Assembly (NCBI GenBank): GCA_052140165.1 | Contig: JBKQUM010000161.1 | Span: forward strand, 8,805-72,804 | Reading direction: 5' to 3' | Length of the DNA: 64,000 bases | From: Bog-473 sp052140165 | GTDB taxonomy: Bacteria; Actinomycetota; Acidimicrobiia; Acidimicrobiales; RAAP-2 | In this document: piece after piece, positions 25,681 to 33,295 of the stretch | How the letters are laid out: the number at the start of each line of letters is the position of its first letter | How positions within the stretch are numbered: the first letter of the stretch is position 1 | Position numbers and translations under genes: made by a program | The notes under the pieces: model-generated | Told to the model about the DNA's origin: nothing | Database searches by the model: none | What the model saw: the letters and a program-made list of their open reading frames with translations, nothing else

Positions 25681-27291
25681 TCAGTTGATCGACCGCTCGT
25701 TGCCAGACCAGTACGGAGCCCGCAGCTCACGCTTGAGGATCTTGCCCGAGGGGTTGCGCGGGAGGGCAGCGACGACCTCGACCGAGGTCGGGCATTTGTA
25801 GTGCGCCAGGTGCCGGCGGCAGTGCTCGACGACGCCCTCCTCGTCAAGTGCGGCGCCCGGCGCCAGCACGACGATCGCCTTCACCGTCTCGCCCCACTTC
25901 TCGTCGGGCACGCCGATCACCGCGGCGTCGACGACGTCCGGGTGGGAGAGCAGGACGTTCTCGACCTCGGCCGGGTAGATGTTCTCGCCGCCGCTCACCA
26001 CCATGTCCTTGATCCGGTCGTGCAGGTACAGGTAACCCTCGTCGTCGAAGTAGCCGGCGTCCCCAGTGCGCAGCCAGCCGTCCGGATCGATGGTCCCAGC
26101 CGTCTCGTCCGGCTTCCCCCAGTACCCGGCCATGTTGTAGGCAGAGCGAGTCCAGACCTCCCCGACCCCGCCGACGCCGGCGTCCTTGCCCGTGTCGGGA
26201 TCGACCACCCGAAGCTCCACCGACTCGTGCGGCTTGCCGGCGGAGCGTAAGAGGCCGCGCCGCGGCCCGTCGGGGTCGTGGTCCTCGAATGGCAACGCCG
26301 TGATGGCACCGGTCGTCTCGGTCATCCCGTAGACCTGGCAGAAGGCACAGCCGAAGGTCGTGATGCACTTGACGAGGACGTCCTCGGAGATGGGGGACGC
26401 GCCGTAGAAGATCAGGCGCAGGCTGGACAGATCGGTCGTGCTGAGCGCGGGCGTCCCCAACAGCATCATGAGGACGGCGGGGACCACGAACATCTCGGTG
26501 ATGCGCTCGGCGGCGACCAGCTGCAGCAGCGCGGCCGGGTCGACGTCGCGCAAGATGATGGAACGGCCGCCCCGCGACATGGCACAGAGCGCCCAGCCGG
26601 ACCCGCCGATGTGGAACAGCGGCATCGCCACCAGGCTGACGGTGTCGTCCGAGATGCGGAAGGTCCTTTCCGCCTCCGAGATCGCCGTCGACAGGTTGGC
26701 GTTGGTCAGCATGACGCCCTTGGGCAGCCCGGTGGTTCCCGACGTGTAGAGCTGCATGCTCACCTCGTCGGATGGACCCACGTGCCCGGGGTCCTCGCAG
26801 GCGCAGCCCTCCACCCAGGTGTCGAACGGGACGGCACGCGGGTCTGGGCACGGAGCCGCGTCGGCATCCCCGACGACGACGATCCGGCGCACCGCGGGCA
26901 AGCCGCTCGGCATGTCCGCCAGAGCAGAGAGATAGTCGGCGTGGATGGCCAGCACGGGAGCGCCGGAGTCGTCGATGATGGCTCCCATCTCCGGCGCGGC
27001 GAGCCGCCAATTGACGGCCACGTTCACGGCACCGATCAACGACCCGCCGAAGAGAAAGTCGAAGTACGCGATGCCGTTGCGATCGAGGAAGGCGATGCGG
27101 TCCCCGACGCCGAGGCCGTCGCGCGCAGCTGCCTGCGCCACGCGGCACGCGACGTCGAATTCCTCGCTCCAGGTGCGTCGCTCACGACCGAGCACGAGCA
27201 TCTCGTGGTCGGGCTGCAGGCGCGACAGGTGCCTGATCAGGCCCGCCACCGTGTAGCGGTCTTGTTCGGTGACGGTGACGCTCCCTGGCAC
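25681..27291 (-). CDS. AMP-dependent acyl-CoA synthetase/ligase (long-chain fatty-acid-CoA ligase-like)
   Basis: A 536-residue ANL superfamily enzyme that adenylates a carboxylic acid and transfers it to CoA. Motifs: A3 YTSGTTGLPKGVML (about residue 180), YGMTETTG, A7 GWLRTGDAGYFDDEGYLYL, A8 KDMVVSGGENIYPAEVE and the C-terminal catalytic Lys in PSGKILKREL. The GTG at 27291 follows GAGGAGG by 6 bases, better than an upstream in-frame GTG. The acid is unknown; medium/long-chain fatty or aryl acids are typical. Confidence 0.9.
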   Translation of the reverse strand: MPGSVTVTEQDRYTVAGLIRHLSRLQPDHEMLVLGRERRTWSEEFDVACRVAQAAARDGLGVGDRIAFLDRNGIAYFDFLFGGSLIGAVNVAVNWRLAAPEMGAIIDDSGAPVLAIHADYLSALADMPSGLPAVRRIVVVGDADAAPCPDPRAVPFDTWVEGCACEDPGHVGPSDEVSMQLYTSGTTGLPKGVMLTNANLSTAISEAERTFRISDDTVSLVAMPLFHIGGSGWALCAMSRGGRSIILRDVDPAALLQLVAAERITEMFVVPAVLMMLLGTPALSTTDLSSLRLIFYGASPISEDVLVKCITTFGCAFCQVYGMTETTGAITALPFEDHDPDGPRRGLLRSAGKPHESVELRVVDPDTGKDAGVGGVGEVWTRSAYNMAGYWGKPDETAGTIDPDGWLRTGDAGYFDDEGYLYLHDRIKDMVVSGGENIYPAEVENVLLSHPDVVDAAVIGVPDEKWGETVKAIVVLAPGAALDEEGVVEHCRRHLAHYKCPTSVEVVAALPRNPSGKILKRELRAPYWSGNERSIN

Positions 27292-27483
27292 GTGTGACCT
27301 CCTCACTGGGCCGTCTCGGGACCGGACCCTACGCAGCGCCGGACAGGGCCCGCACGGGTCTGAGAGGCCGGCGGGACGTCTTTCGGCGTCAACCGTTGGT
27401 ACTGGTCAGGAGCCTTTTTGAGAAATTGAGAGCATTTTTATGCTCGTTTATTTGCTCAAATGCGGGCGCTTGACCTGGGACTT

Positions 27484-27499
27484 TGTGATCTGGATCACA
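27484..27499. promoter_or_regulatory. CRP/FNR-type operator (perfect TGTGA-N6-TCACA)
   Basis: TGTGATCTGGATCACA is a perfect match to the CRP consensus half-sites with a 6-base spacer. Its centre is about 32 bases upstream of a transcript starting 7 bases after the TATAAC at 27511, and about 415 bases upstream of the first Rpf-like gene. In Mycobacterium tuberculosis the CRP homologue Rv3676 controls rpfA, so control of an Rpf-like gene by this site is plausible. No crp gene is in the window. Confidence 0.6.
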
Positions 27500-27749
27500 T
27501 AATCCTCCAATATAACCCCAGCTCAGGATGCCAATTCAGGGACGATCACGGGTTTCGTAATGCTCCTGCTACATTGCCCAGCGCAAAAACAGTTCGGCCT
27601 TTCGGATGCATGCCACGAGCAGACTTCCGGCTGCATAGACGAAGCAGATGGCCGATCGGATCTGTTCAGACCGACCAAAGGTCTCCGCGCTCCTGTCCAC
27701 AGGCGCTCCGGAGGCCAACGAATCGAGGACGTCACCCAGAACACCCAAG

Positions 27750-27906
27750 GGGCTGTACACAACCGGCCGCACACCCTGCGGCGAAATGCCAGAACGGACG
27801 ACGCCTTCCCGCTCGCCGTTCGGGGCGCGAATGCACTGGCCGGAGCCCGCCTACACCAATCAGAGCCAGGCGTGCGCCCAGCGCGCGCCCGACGAAGGGA
27901 GGTGCC
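27750..27906 (+). promoter_or_regulatory. Conserved 5-prime leader, copy 1 (candidate cis-acting RNA)
   Basis: This leader aligns base for base with 28631-28784 upstream of the paralogous gene, with about seven substitutions and one poorly conserved stretch that is 3 bases longer here. Visible structure: hairpin GCCGCA (27766-27771), loop CACCC, TGCGGC (27777-27782); and GAACGG (27792-27797) pairing with CCGTTC (27816-27821), whose loop contains CCTTC complementary to the GAAGG of the ribosome site at 27894-27898. The RNA interpretation is inference. Confidence 0.4.
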
Positions 27907-28557
27907 GTGCGGATCCGCATTGCACTCGCGACGGCGGTGGCCGTCATTGCCATACCTGCAGTTCTTCTCACGTTGTTCAGCAGTACCCCGGCCGCTTCGG
28001 CGCGGGTGGCCCGACACGAAGCGGTCAGCCAGCGCAGGGCGGTCAAGATCGACTCGAAGCTGATGTCGTTCGCCCAAGCCGAAAAGGTCGCGAAGCTGGC
28101 GACCTACTCCAACGCCGTGGCCGCCCAACAGCAGTCCACGTACCTCAAGGACGTCGCTTTTCTCACGTACCTCAAGGACGTGAGCTTCATGAAGGCGGTC
28201 GCGTTGCAGCAGCAGCAGGCAGCGCAGCAAGCAGCCGCCCAGCAGGCAGCGGCCCGCCCGGCTCCTGCGCCGGCTGCGGCGCCGGCTCCCCCCCCGCCTC
28301 CGGCTGCGGGTGTATCGGATGCCACCAGCACCGACACGGCGGACTGGGCCTGCATCCGACAACACGAGTCCGGTGGCGACTACAGCGCAGGCGACGGCGG
28401 CGCGTACCAGTTCGAATTCGGGACGTGGACAGCGCTGACCGGGCTGCCCTCCCCCGCGGAGGACTATCCGCCGGCGGTACAGGATGCCGCAGCGCTGAAG
28501 CTGTTCTCGCAGCGCGGCTGGGAGCCCTGGACCACGCGGTACGTCTGCGGGCTGTGA
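27907..28557 (+). CDS. Secreted resuscitation-promoting-factor-like muralytic protein
   Basis: A 216-residue exported protein. The signal peptide (about residues 1-35, hydrophobic core AVAVIAIPAVLLTLF) ends near ASA; a helical region (about 45-105) contains a tandem 9-residue repeat TYLKDVAFL/TYLKDVSFM; an Ala/Gln/Pro-rich linker (about 100-138) leads to a C-terminal Rpf/lysozyme-fold domain (about 143-216). That domain has WACIRQHESGGDYS, with the Glu of HESGG as the expected catalytic acid, AYQFEFGTW and LFSQRGWEPW, plus two Cys for a disulfide. GAAGGGAGG precedes the GTG by 3 bases. It should cleave peptidoglycan outside the cell. Confidence 0.75.
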   Translation: MRIRIALATAVAVIAIPAVLLTLFSSTPAASARVARHEAVSQRRAVKIDSKLMSFAQAEKVAKLATYSNAVAAQQQSTYLKDVAFLTYLKDVSFMKAVALQQQQAAQQAAAQQAAARPAPAPAAAPAPPPPPAAGVSDATSTDTADWACIRQHESGGDYSAGDGGAYQFEFGTWTALTGLPSPAEDYPPAVQDAAALKLFSQRGWEPWTTRYVCGL

Positions 28558-28574
28558 GAAATCGAGCGAGAGAT

Positions 28575-28596
28575 GGGTCCCAGCGTGCCGGGACCC
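28575..28596 (+). terminator. Hairpin between the two Rpf-like genes (terminator or attenuator candidate)
   Basis: A perfect 7-bp stem GGGTCCC (28575-28581) / GGGACCC (28590-28596) with an 8-base loop, 17 bases after the stop codon of the first gene. There is no T-run, so classical intrinsic termination is uncertain; it may also cap the second gene's leader. Confidence 0.35.
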
Positions 28597-28630
28597 CGAA
28601 TTGAGGACGACACCGAGCAACCACCCAAGA

Positions 28631-28784
28631 GGGCTGTACACAACCGGCCGCACACCCTGCGGCGAAAAGCCAGAACGGACGACGCCTTCCCGCTCTCCGT
28701 TCGGGGCGCGAATGCAATGGCCGGAGCCCGCCCACACCGAGCAGAGCCTGGCGCGAGCTCTCGCGCCCGACGAAGGGAGGTGCC
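28631..28784 (+). promoter_or_regulatory. Conserved 5-prime leader, copy 2 (candidate cis-acting RNA)
   Basis: Second copy of the leader described at 27750-27906; the identity continues through the ribosome site and about 14 codons of the signal peptide, to 28827. In this copy the GAACGG/CCGTTC stem is one pair longer (A28679 with T28696, where copy 1 has A and G). No CRP-type box precedes it; the 73 bases upstream hold the hairpin at 28575-28596 and a weaker leader match. Confidence 0.4.
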
Positions 28785-29297
28785 GTGCGGATCCGCATTG
28801 CACTCACGACGGCGGTGGCCGTCATTGTTGTAGCCGTTTCAGCTGTACTCATGTCGCTGTTGAGCAGCGACACCGCCTGGGCACAGGCGACCCGCCACCA
28901 GGCGGCCAACTCCCCCCAGGGTGCCGACACGCACCATGCCGTGCGCATCAACGACACGTTGATGTCCTACTCCCAGGCACGCCAGGTCGCCAGGATGGTG
29001 ACCTACTCCGACGCAGTCCAGGCAGCCCAGCAGACCACCGCCTTCTTCAAGGCCCTTGCCTTCTTCCAGGCGGTCGCTGCCCAGGAGAACACCATGCCGG
29101 CCGCATGGTTGGCGACGGCCGTCTGCGAGGAGGGGGGTCGCAACGACCCGTATGCCGGCTACTTCGGGATCCTCGAGTGGCACGACTTCGACGGCTACCC
29201 GACCGCAGGCAGCGCGCCGCTGTCGGTACAGCTGGCCTGGGAGGCGCGGTACGTCGGAGGACCGCCCGACGCACCGGGGCAGTGCCACAGCTACTGA
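28785..29297 (+). CDS. Secreted lysozyme-like/Rpf-like paralogue
   Basis: A 170-residue exported protein paralogous to the preceding gene. The signal peptide starts with the same residues (MRIRIAL-TAVAVI) and the helical segment aligns (LMSYSQARQVARMVTYSDAV against LMSFAQAEKVAKLATYSNAV). The C-terminal domain is a different lysozyme-like variant: WLATAVCEEGG with the expected catalytic Glu, GYFGILEWHDFDGY and a terminal PDAPGQC. The Ala/Pro linker is missing. GAAGGGAGG precedes the GTG. Function inferred as cell-wall cleavage or binding. Confidence 0.7.
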   Translation: MRIRIALTTAVAVIVVAVSAVLMSLLSSDTAWAQATRHQAANSPQGADTHHAVRINDTLMSYSQARQVARMVTYSDAVQAAQQTTAFFKALAFFQAVAAQENTMPAAWLATAVCEEGGRNDPYAGYFGILEWHDFDGYPTAGSAPLSVQLAWEARYVGGPPDAPGQCHSY

Positions 29298-29312
29298 GGC
29301 TGCGGCAGTACG

Positions 29313-29331
29313 AGAGGCCCGTGCGGGCTCT
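29313..29331 (+). terminator. Putative terminator hairpin after the second Rpf-like gene
   Basis: AGAGGCCCG (29313-29321) pairs with CGGGCTCT (29324-29331) with one bulged G and a 2-base loop, 16 bases after the stop. No T-run follows. It also faces the end of the convergent epoxide-hydrolase-like gene. Confidence 0.35.
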
Positions 29332-29343
29332 GACGCCCGCCCG

Positions 29344-29718
29344 CTACCCCGCTTCGAAGATGGCCGTCACCTGCGCCATGTCGAAGTAGTCCCGCCATGC
29401 CGTGATCTTCCCGTCGCTGACGTGGAAGGCACCCATGACGGGCAGGGGTGCGGTCCTCCCCTTGATGGTGAACTTGTCCGTCCGCTCGGTGAGCACGGTC
29501 GACCCGTCACTGGCCAGGTGGTGCACCTCGAACTCCAAGGCGTCGCACATCCCGACGAACATGCCGATGACCGCCATCGTGGCCTCTATCCCCTCGGCCG
29601 GCTCCATCGGGATGTTGTGGTAGACGACGTCGTCGGAGAAGAAGGCGCGCAGCACCTCGGGATCCCGCGTGCTCGCTGCGGCGCAGAAGTCACGGACGAC
29701 CTGTTCGGCACTGGGCAT
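29344..29718 (-). CDS. Limonene-1,2-epoxide hydrolase-like (NTF2-fold) protein
   Basis: A 124-residue cone-shaped NTF2-fold protein. VVYHNIPMEPAEG, LTERTDKF and AWRDYFDM match the limonene-epoxide-hydrolase family, in which an Asp-Arg-Asp triad activates water for epoxide opening; the Arg and Asp of ERTD and the Asp of WRDYFD are present. Length is normal. ATG 29718 is preceded by GGAGAA. The substrate may be a terpene, steroid or fatty-acid epoxide. Divergent from the nucleosidase, 58 bases between. Confidence 0.78.
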   Translation of the reverse strand: MPSAEQVVRDFCAAASTRDPEVLRAFFSDDVVYHNIPMEPAEGIEATMAVIGMFVGMCDALEFEVHHLASDGSTVLTERTDKFTIKGRTAPLPVMGAFHVSDGKITAWRDYFDMAQVTAIFEAG

Positions 29719-29776
29719 TGTTCTCCTCTCTTCGCGCGGCAGCACACGCTAGCGAACCATCCGTCATGATGGAGGG

Positions 29777-30490
29777 GTGACAGCCCCGACCAAGCGGGTG
29801 GCGATACTCGCCCCCATGCAGCCCGAGCTCAAGGCGATCATCGCGTCATTCGGCCTGACGCCGGCCAAAGGGGATCCCGTGTTCTCCCATATGGGCACCG
29901 CGGGCGGGTGGTCCGTCGCGTCGCTGGTCATCGGCATGGGACCGGCCCTGGCACGGGAAGCCACCCGCACCACGCTGGCGGCCGGTCCGTTCGACCACGT
30001 CATGGTCGTCGGCATCGCCGGTGGGCTCGACCCCGACCTCCCCGTCGGCTCGCTCCTCGTCCCGAGCCGGGTGCAGCTCTACCCGGACGGCCCCGAGTAC
30101 CGGGCCCACCCGATCCCACCCCGACAGGCCTCCGGGGGGCTCATGACCACCGACGGGCTGTTCGACGACGACAACGTCTGGCGGCCGATACTCGCACGCG
30201 GATTCGGCGCCGTCGACATGGAGGCGGCCGGCGTGGCCGAGGTCTGCGAGGAGGCAGGGGTGGCCTGGTCGGTCTACCGGGGCATCAGCGACCGTCCGGA
30301 CGAGCACATCGTCGATCAGGCCGTCTTCTCTCTCAGCAAGCCGGACGGCTCCGCCGACCCGCTCTCGCTGGCCAAGTACCTCGCCCGGGACCCGCGGCGC
30401 GCCAAGGCACTCGCCCGCCTCAACCGCTGCATGCAGGCGGCGGCCAAGGCGGCGGCCGATGCCGCCTTCGCCGACCTCTCCGCCGCATAG
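29777..30490 (+). CDS. Purine/uridine phosphorylase-superfamily nucleosidase (MTAN-like)
   Basis: A 237-residue member of the PNP/UDP phosphorylase family, which splits a nucleoside at the N-glycosidic bond. It starts VAILAPMQPELKAI (like the AIIGAMxxE start of MTA/SAH nucleosidase), has VVGIAGGLDPDLPVGSLLVP as the phosphate or water loop and VDMEAAGVAEV as the ribose-binding and catalytic motif. The C-terminus is Ala-rich. Precise substrate (methylthioadenosine, S-adenosylhomocysteine, adenosine or a hopanoid precursor) not resolved. GTG start preceded by GGAGGG. Confidence 0.78.
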   Translation: MTAPTKRVAILAPMQPELKAIIASFGLTPAKGDPVFSHMGTAGGWSVASLVIGMGPALAREATRTTLAAGPFDHVMVVGIAGGLDPDLPVGSLLVPSRVQLYPDGPEYRAHPIPPRQASGGLMTTDGLFDDDNVWRPILARGFGAVDMEAAGVAEVCEEAGVAWSVYRGISDRPDEHIVDQAVFSLSKPDGSADPLSLAKYLARDPRRAKALARLNRCMQAAAKAAADAAFADLSAA

Positions 30491-30525
30491 GGCGCCGTCA
30501 TCCAGCACGCCGCGCGACTTCCGAG

Positions 30526-31671
30526 CTATGTGACGTCCTCCGAGCTCAACTGGTCGTTCGGAATGTCGCGGCGCGCAATCACGTGCAGGTCGATGTCGTT
30601 CTCGGATGCCATCCGGAGGATCTGCTGGATCACCGAGCCTCTGGTCATGGACTGCCAACGGGTCAGACGCGAGGTACCGACCACGATCTGGGTGATCTGC
30701 TGGTCGACGGCGGCGGCGAAGATCGTCTTGGCGACGTCGTCTCCTTCGAGAGTCTGCCACCGGCCGCCCACCGCCTTCACCAGCTCCTCGAGCTCCGCCG
30801 TGCTGGCCTGCGTGGCCTCCGCGTCGCCGGAGAGCACGTGCACGGCGATGAGATCGGCCTTGATGCGCGACGCAATGCGCGCCGCCCGCCTGATCACCGC
30901 CGCGTTGCCCGGAGCCCCGGTGACGGCCACCATGATCCGCTCGGTCGTCTCCCACAGCTCGCCCCCCGCGCCGTGCGACCGGAGGTACTCGAGCAGCTCC
31001 TCCTCGGTCTCGTCCGCCACGAAGCGCAACGAGAGCTCGCGCAGCGCCACCAGGTTCTCGGTGCGGAAGAACCCCGACAGTGCGGAGGGAACCTTGGACT
31101 CCGGGTAGATGTTGCCGTGCAGCATGCGGCGTCGCAGCTGGTCGGCCGACGAATCGATCAACTCGAGTTGGTCGGCCCGCCGCACGACCCAGTCGGGTAC
31201 CCGTTCCCGCACCCCGACACCCGTGATCCGCTCGACCGCATCGGCAAGGGACTCGATGTGTTGGACGTTCACGGTGGTGATGACGGCAATGCCCGCATCG
31301 AGGATCTCGAGCACGTCCTCCCATCGCTTGGCATGCCGGCCTGAGCCCGGGACGTTCGTATGAGCCAGCTCGTCGATGAGGACGACCTCGGGTCGTCGGG
31401 CGATGACGGCGTCGACATCCATCTCCTCCCATACCGAGTCGCGGTAGTCGACCTGCTTTCGCGGCACGACGGGTAGGTCGCGGATCTGCTCCATGGTGTA
31501 GGGCCGCTTGTGCGTCTCCACGAACCCGACAACGACGTCGGCGCCACGCTGGAAGCGGCGCCACCCCTCGTCGAGCATGGCGCAGGTCTTGCCTACACCG
31601 GCCGCGGCGCCCAGGTACACGCGGAAGCGACCGGTCGGCCGGACCCCTTCGTCTTCTCCTTTTGCGCTCAT
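30526..31671 (-). CDS. KdpD N-terminal sensor module only (KdpD domain plus UspA domain)
   Basis: A 381-residue protein equal to the cytoplasmic N-terminal half of KdpD. The KdpD domain has Walker A AAAGVGKTCAML (about residues 20-31), FVETHKRPYT, LIDELAHTN and TTVNVQHIESL; a universal-stress (UspA) domain follows from about residue 235 (MVAVTGAPGNAAVIRRAARIA). The membrane segments and histidine kinase of standard KdpD (about 860-900 residues) are absent; they are encoded divergently on the other strand. It probably senses nucleotide or K+ state and acts in trans on that kinase. Confidence 0.88.
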   Translation of the reverse strand: MSAKGEDEGVRPTGRFRVYLGAAAGVGKTCAMLDEGWRRFQRGADVVVGFVETHKRPYTMEQIRDLPVVPRKQVDYRDSVWEEMDVDAVIARRPEVVLIDELAHTNVPGSGRHAKRWEDVLEILDAGIAVITTVNVQHIESLADAVERITGVGVRERVPDWVVRRADQLELIDSSADQLRRRMLHGNIYPESKVPSALSGFFRTENLVALRELSLRFVADETEEELLEYLRSHGAGGELWETTERIMVAVTGAPGNAAVIRRAARIASRIKADLIAVHVLSGDAEATQASTAELEELVKAVGGRWQTLEGDDVAKTIFAAAVDQQITQIVVGTSRLTRWQSMTRGSVIQQILRMASENDIDLHVIARRDIPNDQLSSEDVT

Positions 31672-31739
31672 CCCTACCCTTCGGCGGCCCTTGCCACGGC
31701 GTCGGTACACTCGGCAGACGCTCCGATGGACAGAAAGCC

Positions 31740-33287
31740 GTGACAGACGTGACGCCAGGCAAGCTGGTTACCAGGGGAACGTACCAGCACAATCTTGTCG
31801 GAATTGTCGTCACCCTGGCCGGCTTGGCGGCACTCCTGGGCCTGTTGCTGCCGTTTCGCGCCCACCTGAGCATCGCGATGCCCGCGCTCGTCCTGGTGGT
31901 GCCCGCCGTCGTCGGCGCGGCCATCAGCGGCTTCCCGGCGGGCGTCGTGGGTGCGCTGGCGGGCTTCGTCGTCTACGACTGGTTCTTCCTCCCGCCGTAC
32001 GACACCCTGGCAGTGCGCTCGCCCCAGAATCTGATCGCGCTGGCCGTCTACGTGGTGGTCGTCCTGATCGTCGCCCAGCTGGTTGCCAAACTGCGCAGCG
32101 CGCGGTTCGAGGCACTGCGGCGGACCGAGGAATCGGAGCGGTTGTTCGAGCTGTCCAGGGCCCTCATCGGCGATCTCACGCTCTCCCAGCTGCTCACGCA
32201 CATCGTGGGCACCGTGCAGAGCGTGTTCTCGCCCCGCTGGACGGCGCTCGTGCTGCCCGACACCGGTCAGGCGGCTCCGGGGCCGGTCGAGGCGCTGCAA
32301 GTGGCCGCCTCGGCGGGCCAGCCTCTGAACGGCGAGGACGTGGCCTCGGTGACGTCGGGCGGTGGACAGGCCAGCTCCCTCGGGCTGGTCGACGAGAGCG
32401 GGCCCCGCAGGGTGTCGGTGGCACTCGTGGTGAGCCTCCGGCCGGTCGGCATCCTGGTGCTCCAGGACGTGCAGCTGGCCGAACGGGACCGGAGTCTGCT
32501 CGGTACGTTCGCCAACCAGGCGGCGCTGGCGGTGGACCGCGCACAGCTGCGGGACCAGGCACTGCGGGCGAGACTGCTCGAAGAGGTCGACCGTTGGCGC
32601 CGTGCCCTCATGGGTGCGGCCTCTCACGACCTGCGGACCCCGCTCGCCTCCATCAAGACGGCCGTGTCGAGCCTTCGCCAGGACGGCGCCCGCCTTGCTC
32701 CCGAGGACCGGGTCGAGCTCTTGGAGCTGATCGAGCTGCAGTCGGACCGCCTGGCACGTCTGCTGACCAACCTCCTCGACATGACCCGCATTGAGGCGGG
32801 TGCGCTCGAGCTGCGGCCGAGCGCCGTCGCCTTCGACGAGCTGCTCGCCGAGGCTGTGGCGTCGTTGGGCGGCATCGTGGCGCCCGGCCGCATCGCCGTC
32901 GACGCACCGCTCGACCTGCCGCTCCTCCACCTCGATCACGTCCTCATGAGCCAGGTCCTGGCGAACGTGCTCGAGAACGCCGAGCGACTGTCCCCCGGCG
33001 ACAGCGTCATCCGCGTCGCGGCACGGACGGCACCGGGCAGCGCGTCCACGCGCGTCGAGATCTCGGTGACCGACGACGGTCCAGGTATTGCCCGCGAGGA
33101 GCGGGAGCGGGTCTTCGAGATGTTCAGCCAGAACGGCGGAGGCGGCAGGGCAGGCCTCGGCCTGGCGATCGCCAAGGCCTTCGTCGAGGCGCATGGCGGC
33201 CTCATCTGGATCGATCCCGACGTCGAGCGCGGCGCGCGCGTCGTCTTCACCGTTCCGTGCGACACGCTCGTCGCGGCACCTGCCTGA
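31740..33287 (+). CDS. Sensor histidine kinase, KdpD C-terminal half (DUF4118, GAF, HisKA, HATPase)
   Basis: A 515-residue kinase equal to the C-terminal half of KdpD. The DUF4118 membrane domain (four helices, about residues 15-110) has the typical DWFFLPPYDTL loop; a GAF-like domain follows (about 140-285); then HisKA with the phosphoacceptor in GAASHDLRTPLASIK (about 300-315) and an HATPase with NVLENAERLS, VTDDGPGIA and GRAGLGLAIAK. It should phosphorylate the response regulator encoded 8 bases downstream. The GTG start is 68 bases from the divergent KdpD-N gene. Confidence 0.9.
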   Translation: MTDVTPGKLVTRGTYQHNLVGIVVTLAGLAALLGLLLPFRAHLSIAMPALVLVVPAVVGAAISGFPAGVVGALAGFVVYDWFFLPPYDTLAVRSPQNLIALAVYVVVVLIVAQLVAKLRSARFEALRRTEESERLFELSRALIGDLTLSQLLTHIVGTVQSVFSPRWTALVLPDTGQAAPGPVEALQVAASAGQPLNGEDVASVTSGGGQASSLGLVDESGPRRVSVALVVSLRPVGILVLQDVQLAERDRSLLGTFANQAALAVDRAQLRDQALRARLLEEVDRWRRALMGAASHDLRTPLASIKTAVSSLRQDGARLAPEDRVELLELIELQSDRLARLLTNLLDMTRIEAGALELRPSAVAFDELLAEAVASLGGIVAPGRIAVDAPLDLPLLHLDHVLMSQVLANVLENAERLSPGDSVIRVAARTAPGSASTRVEISVTDDGPGIAREERERVFEMFSQNGGGGRAGLGLAIAKAFVEAHGGLIWIDPDVERGARVVFTVPCDTLVAAPA

Positions 33288-33295
33288 GCGCACCG

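Larger units (their letters stand above)
27292..27906. other. Long intergenic region with AT-rich segment, hairpins, CRP-type box and conserved leader
   Basis: No gene is seen in these 615 bases. They hold an AT-rich patch (about 27410-27520) unlike the rest of the window, with a perfect hairpin (GAGCAT 27430-27435, loop TTTT, ATGCTC 27440-27445) followed by a T-rich run; the CRP-type palindrome; a possible -10 TATAAC at 27511-27516; about 230 bases without recognised signals; and then the leader duplicated before the next gene. Confidence 0.6.

Noticed and set aside
27750..27906. c-di-AMP (ydaO) riboswitch in the Rpf leaders
   Set aside because: GGGG and CCCG elements recall it faintly, and ydaO RNAs precede rpf genes in actinobacteria, but the conserved GACAGCTAAC-type core is absent. 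Only a covariance-model search could revive this.
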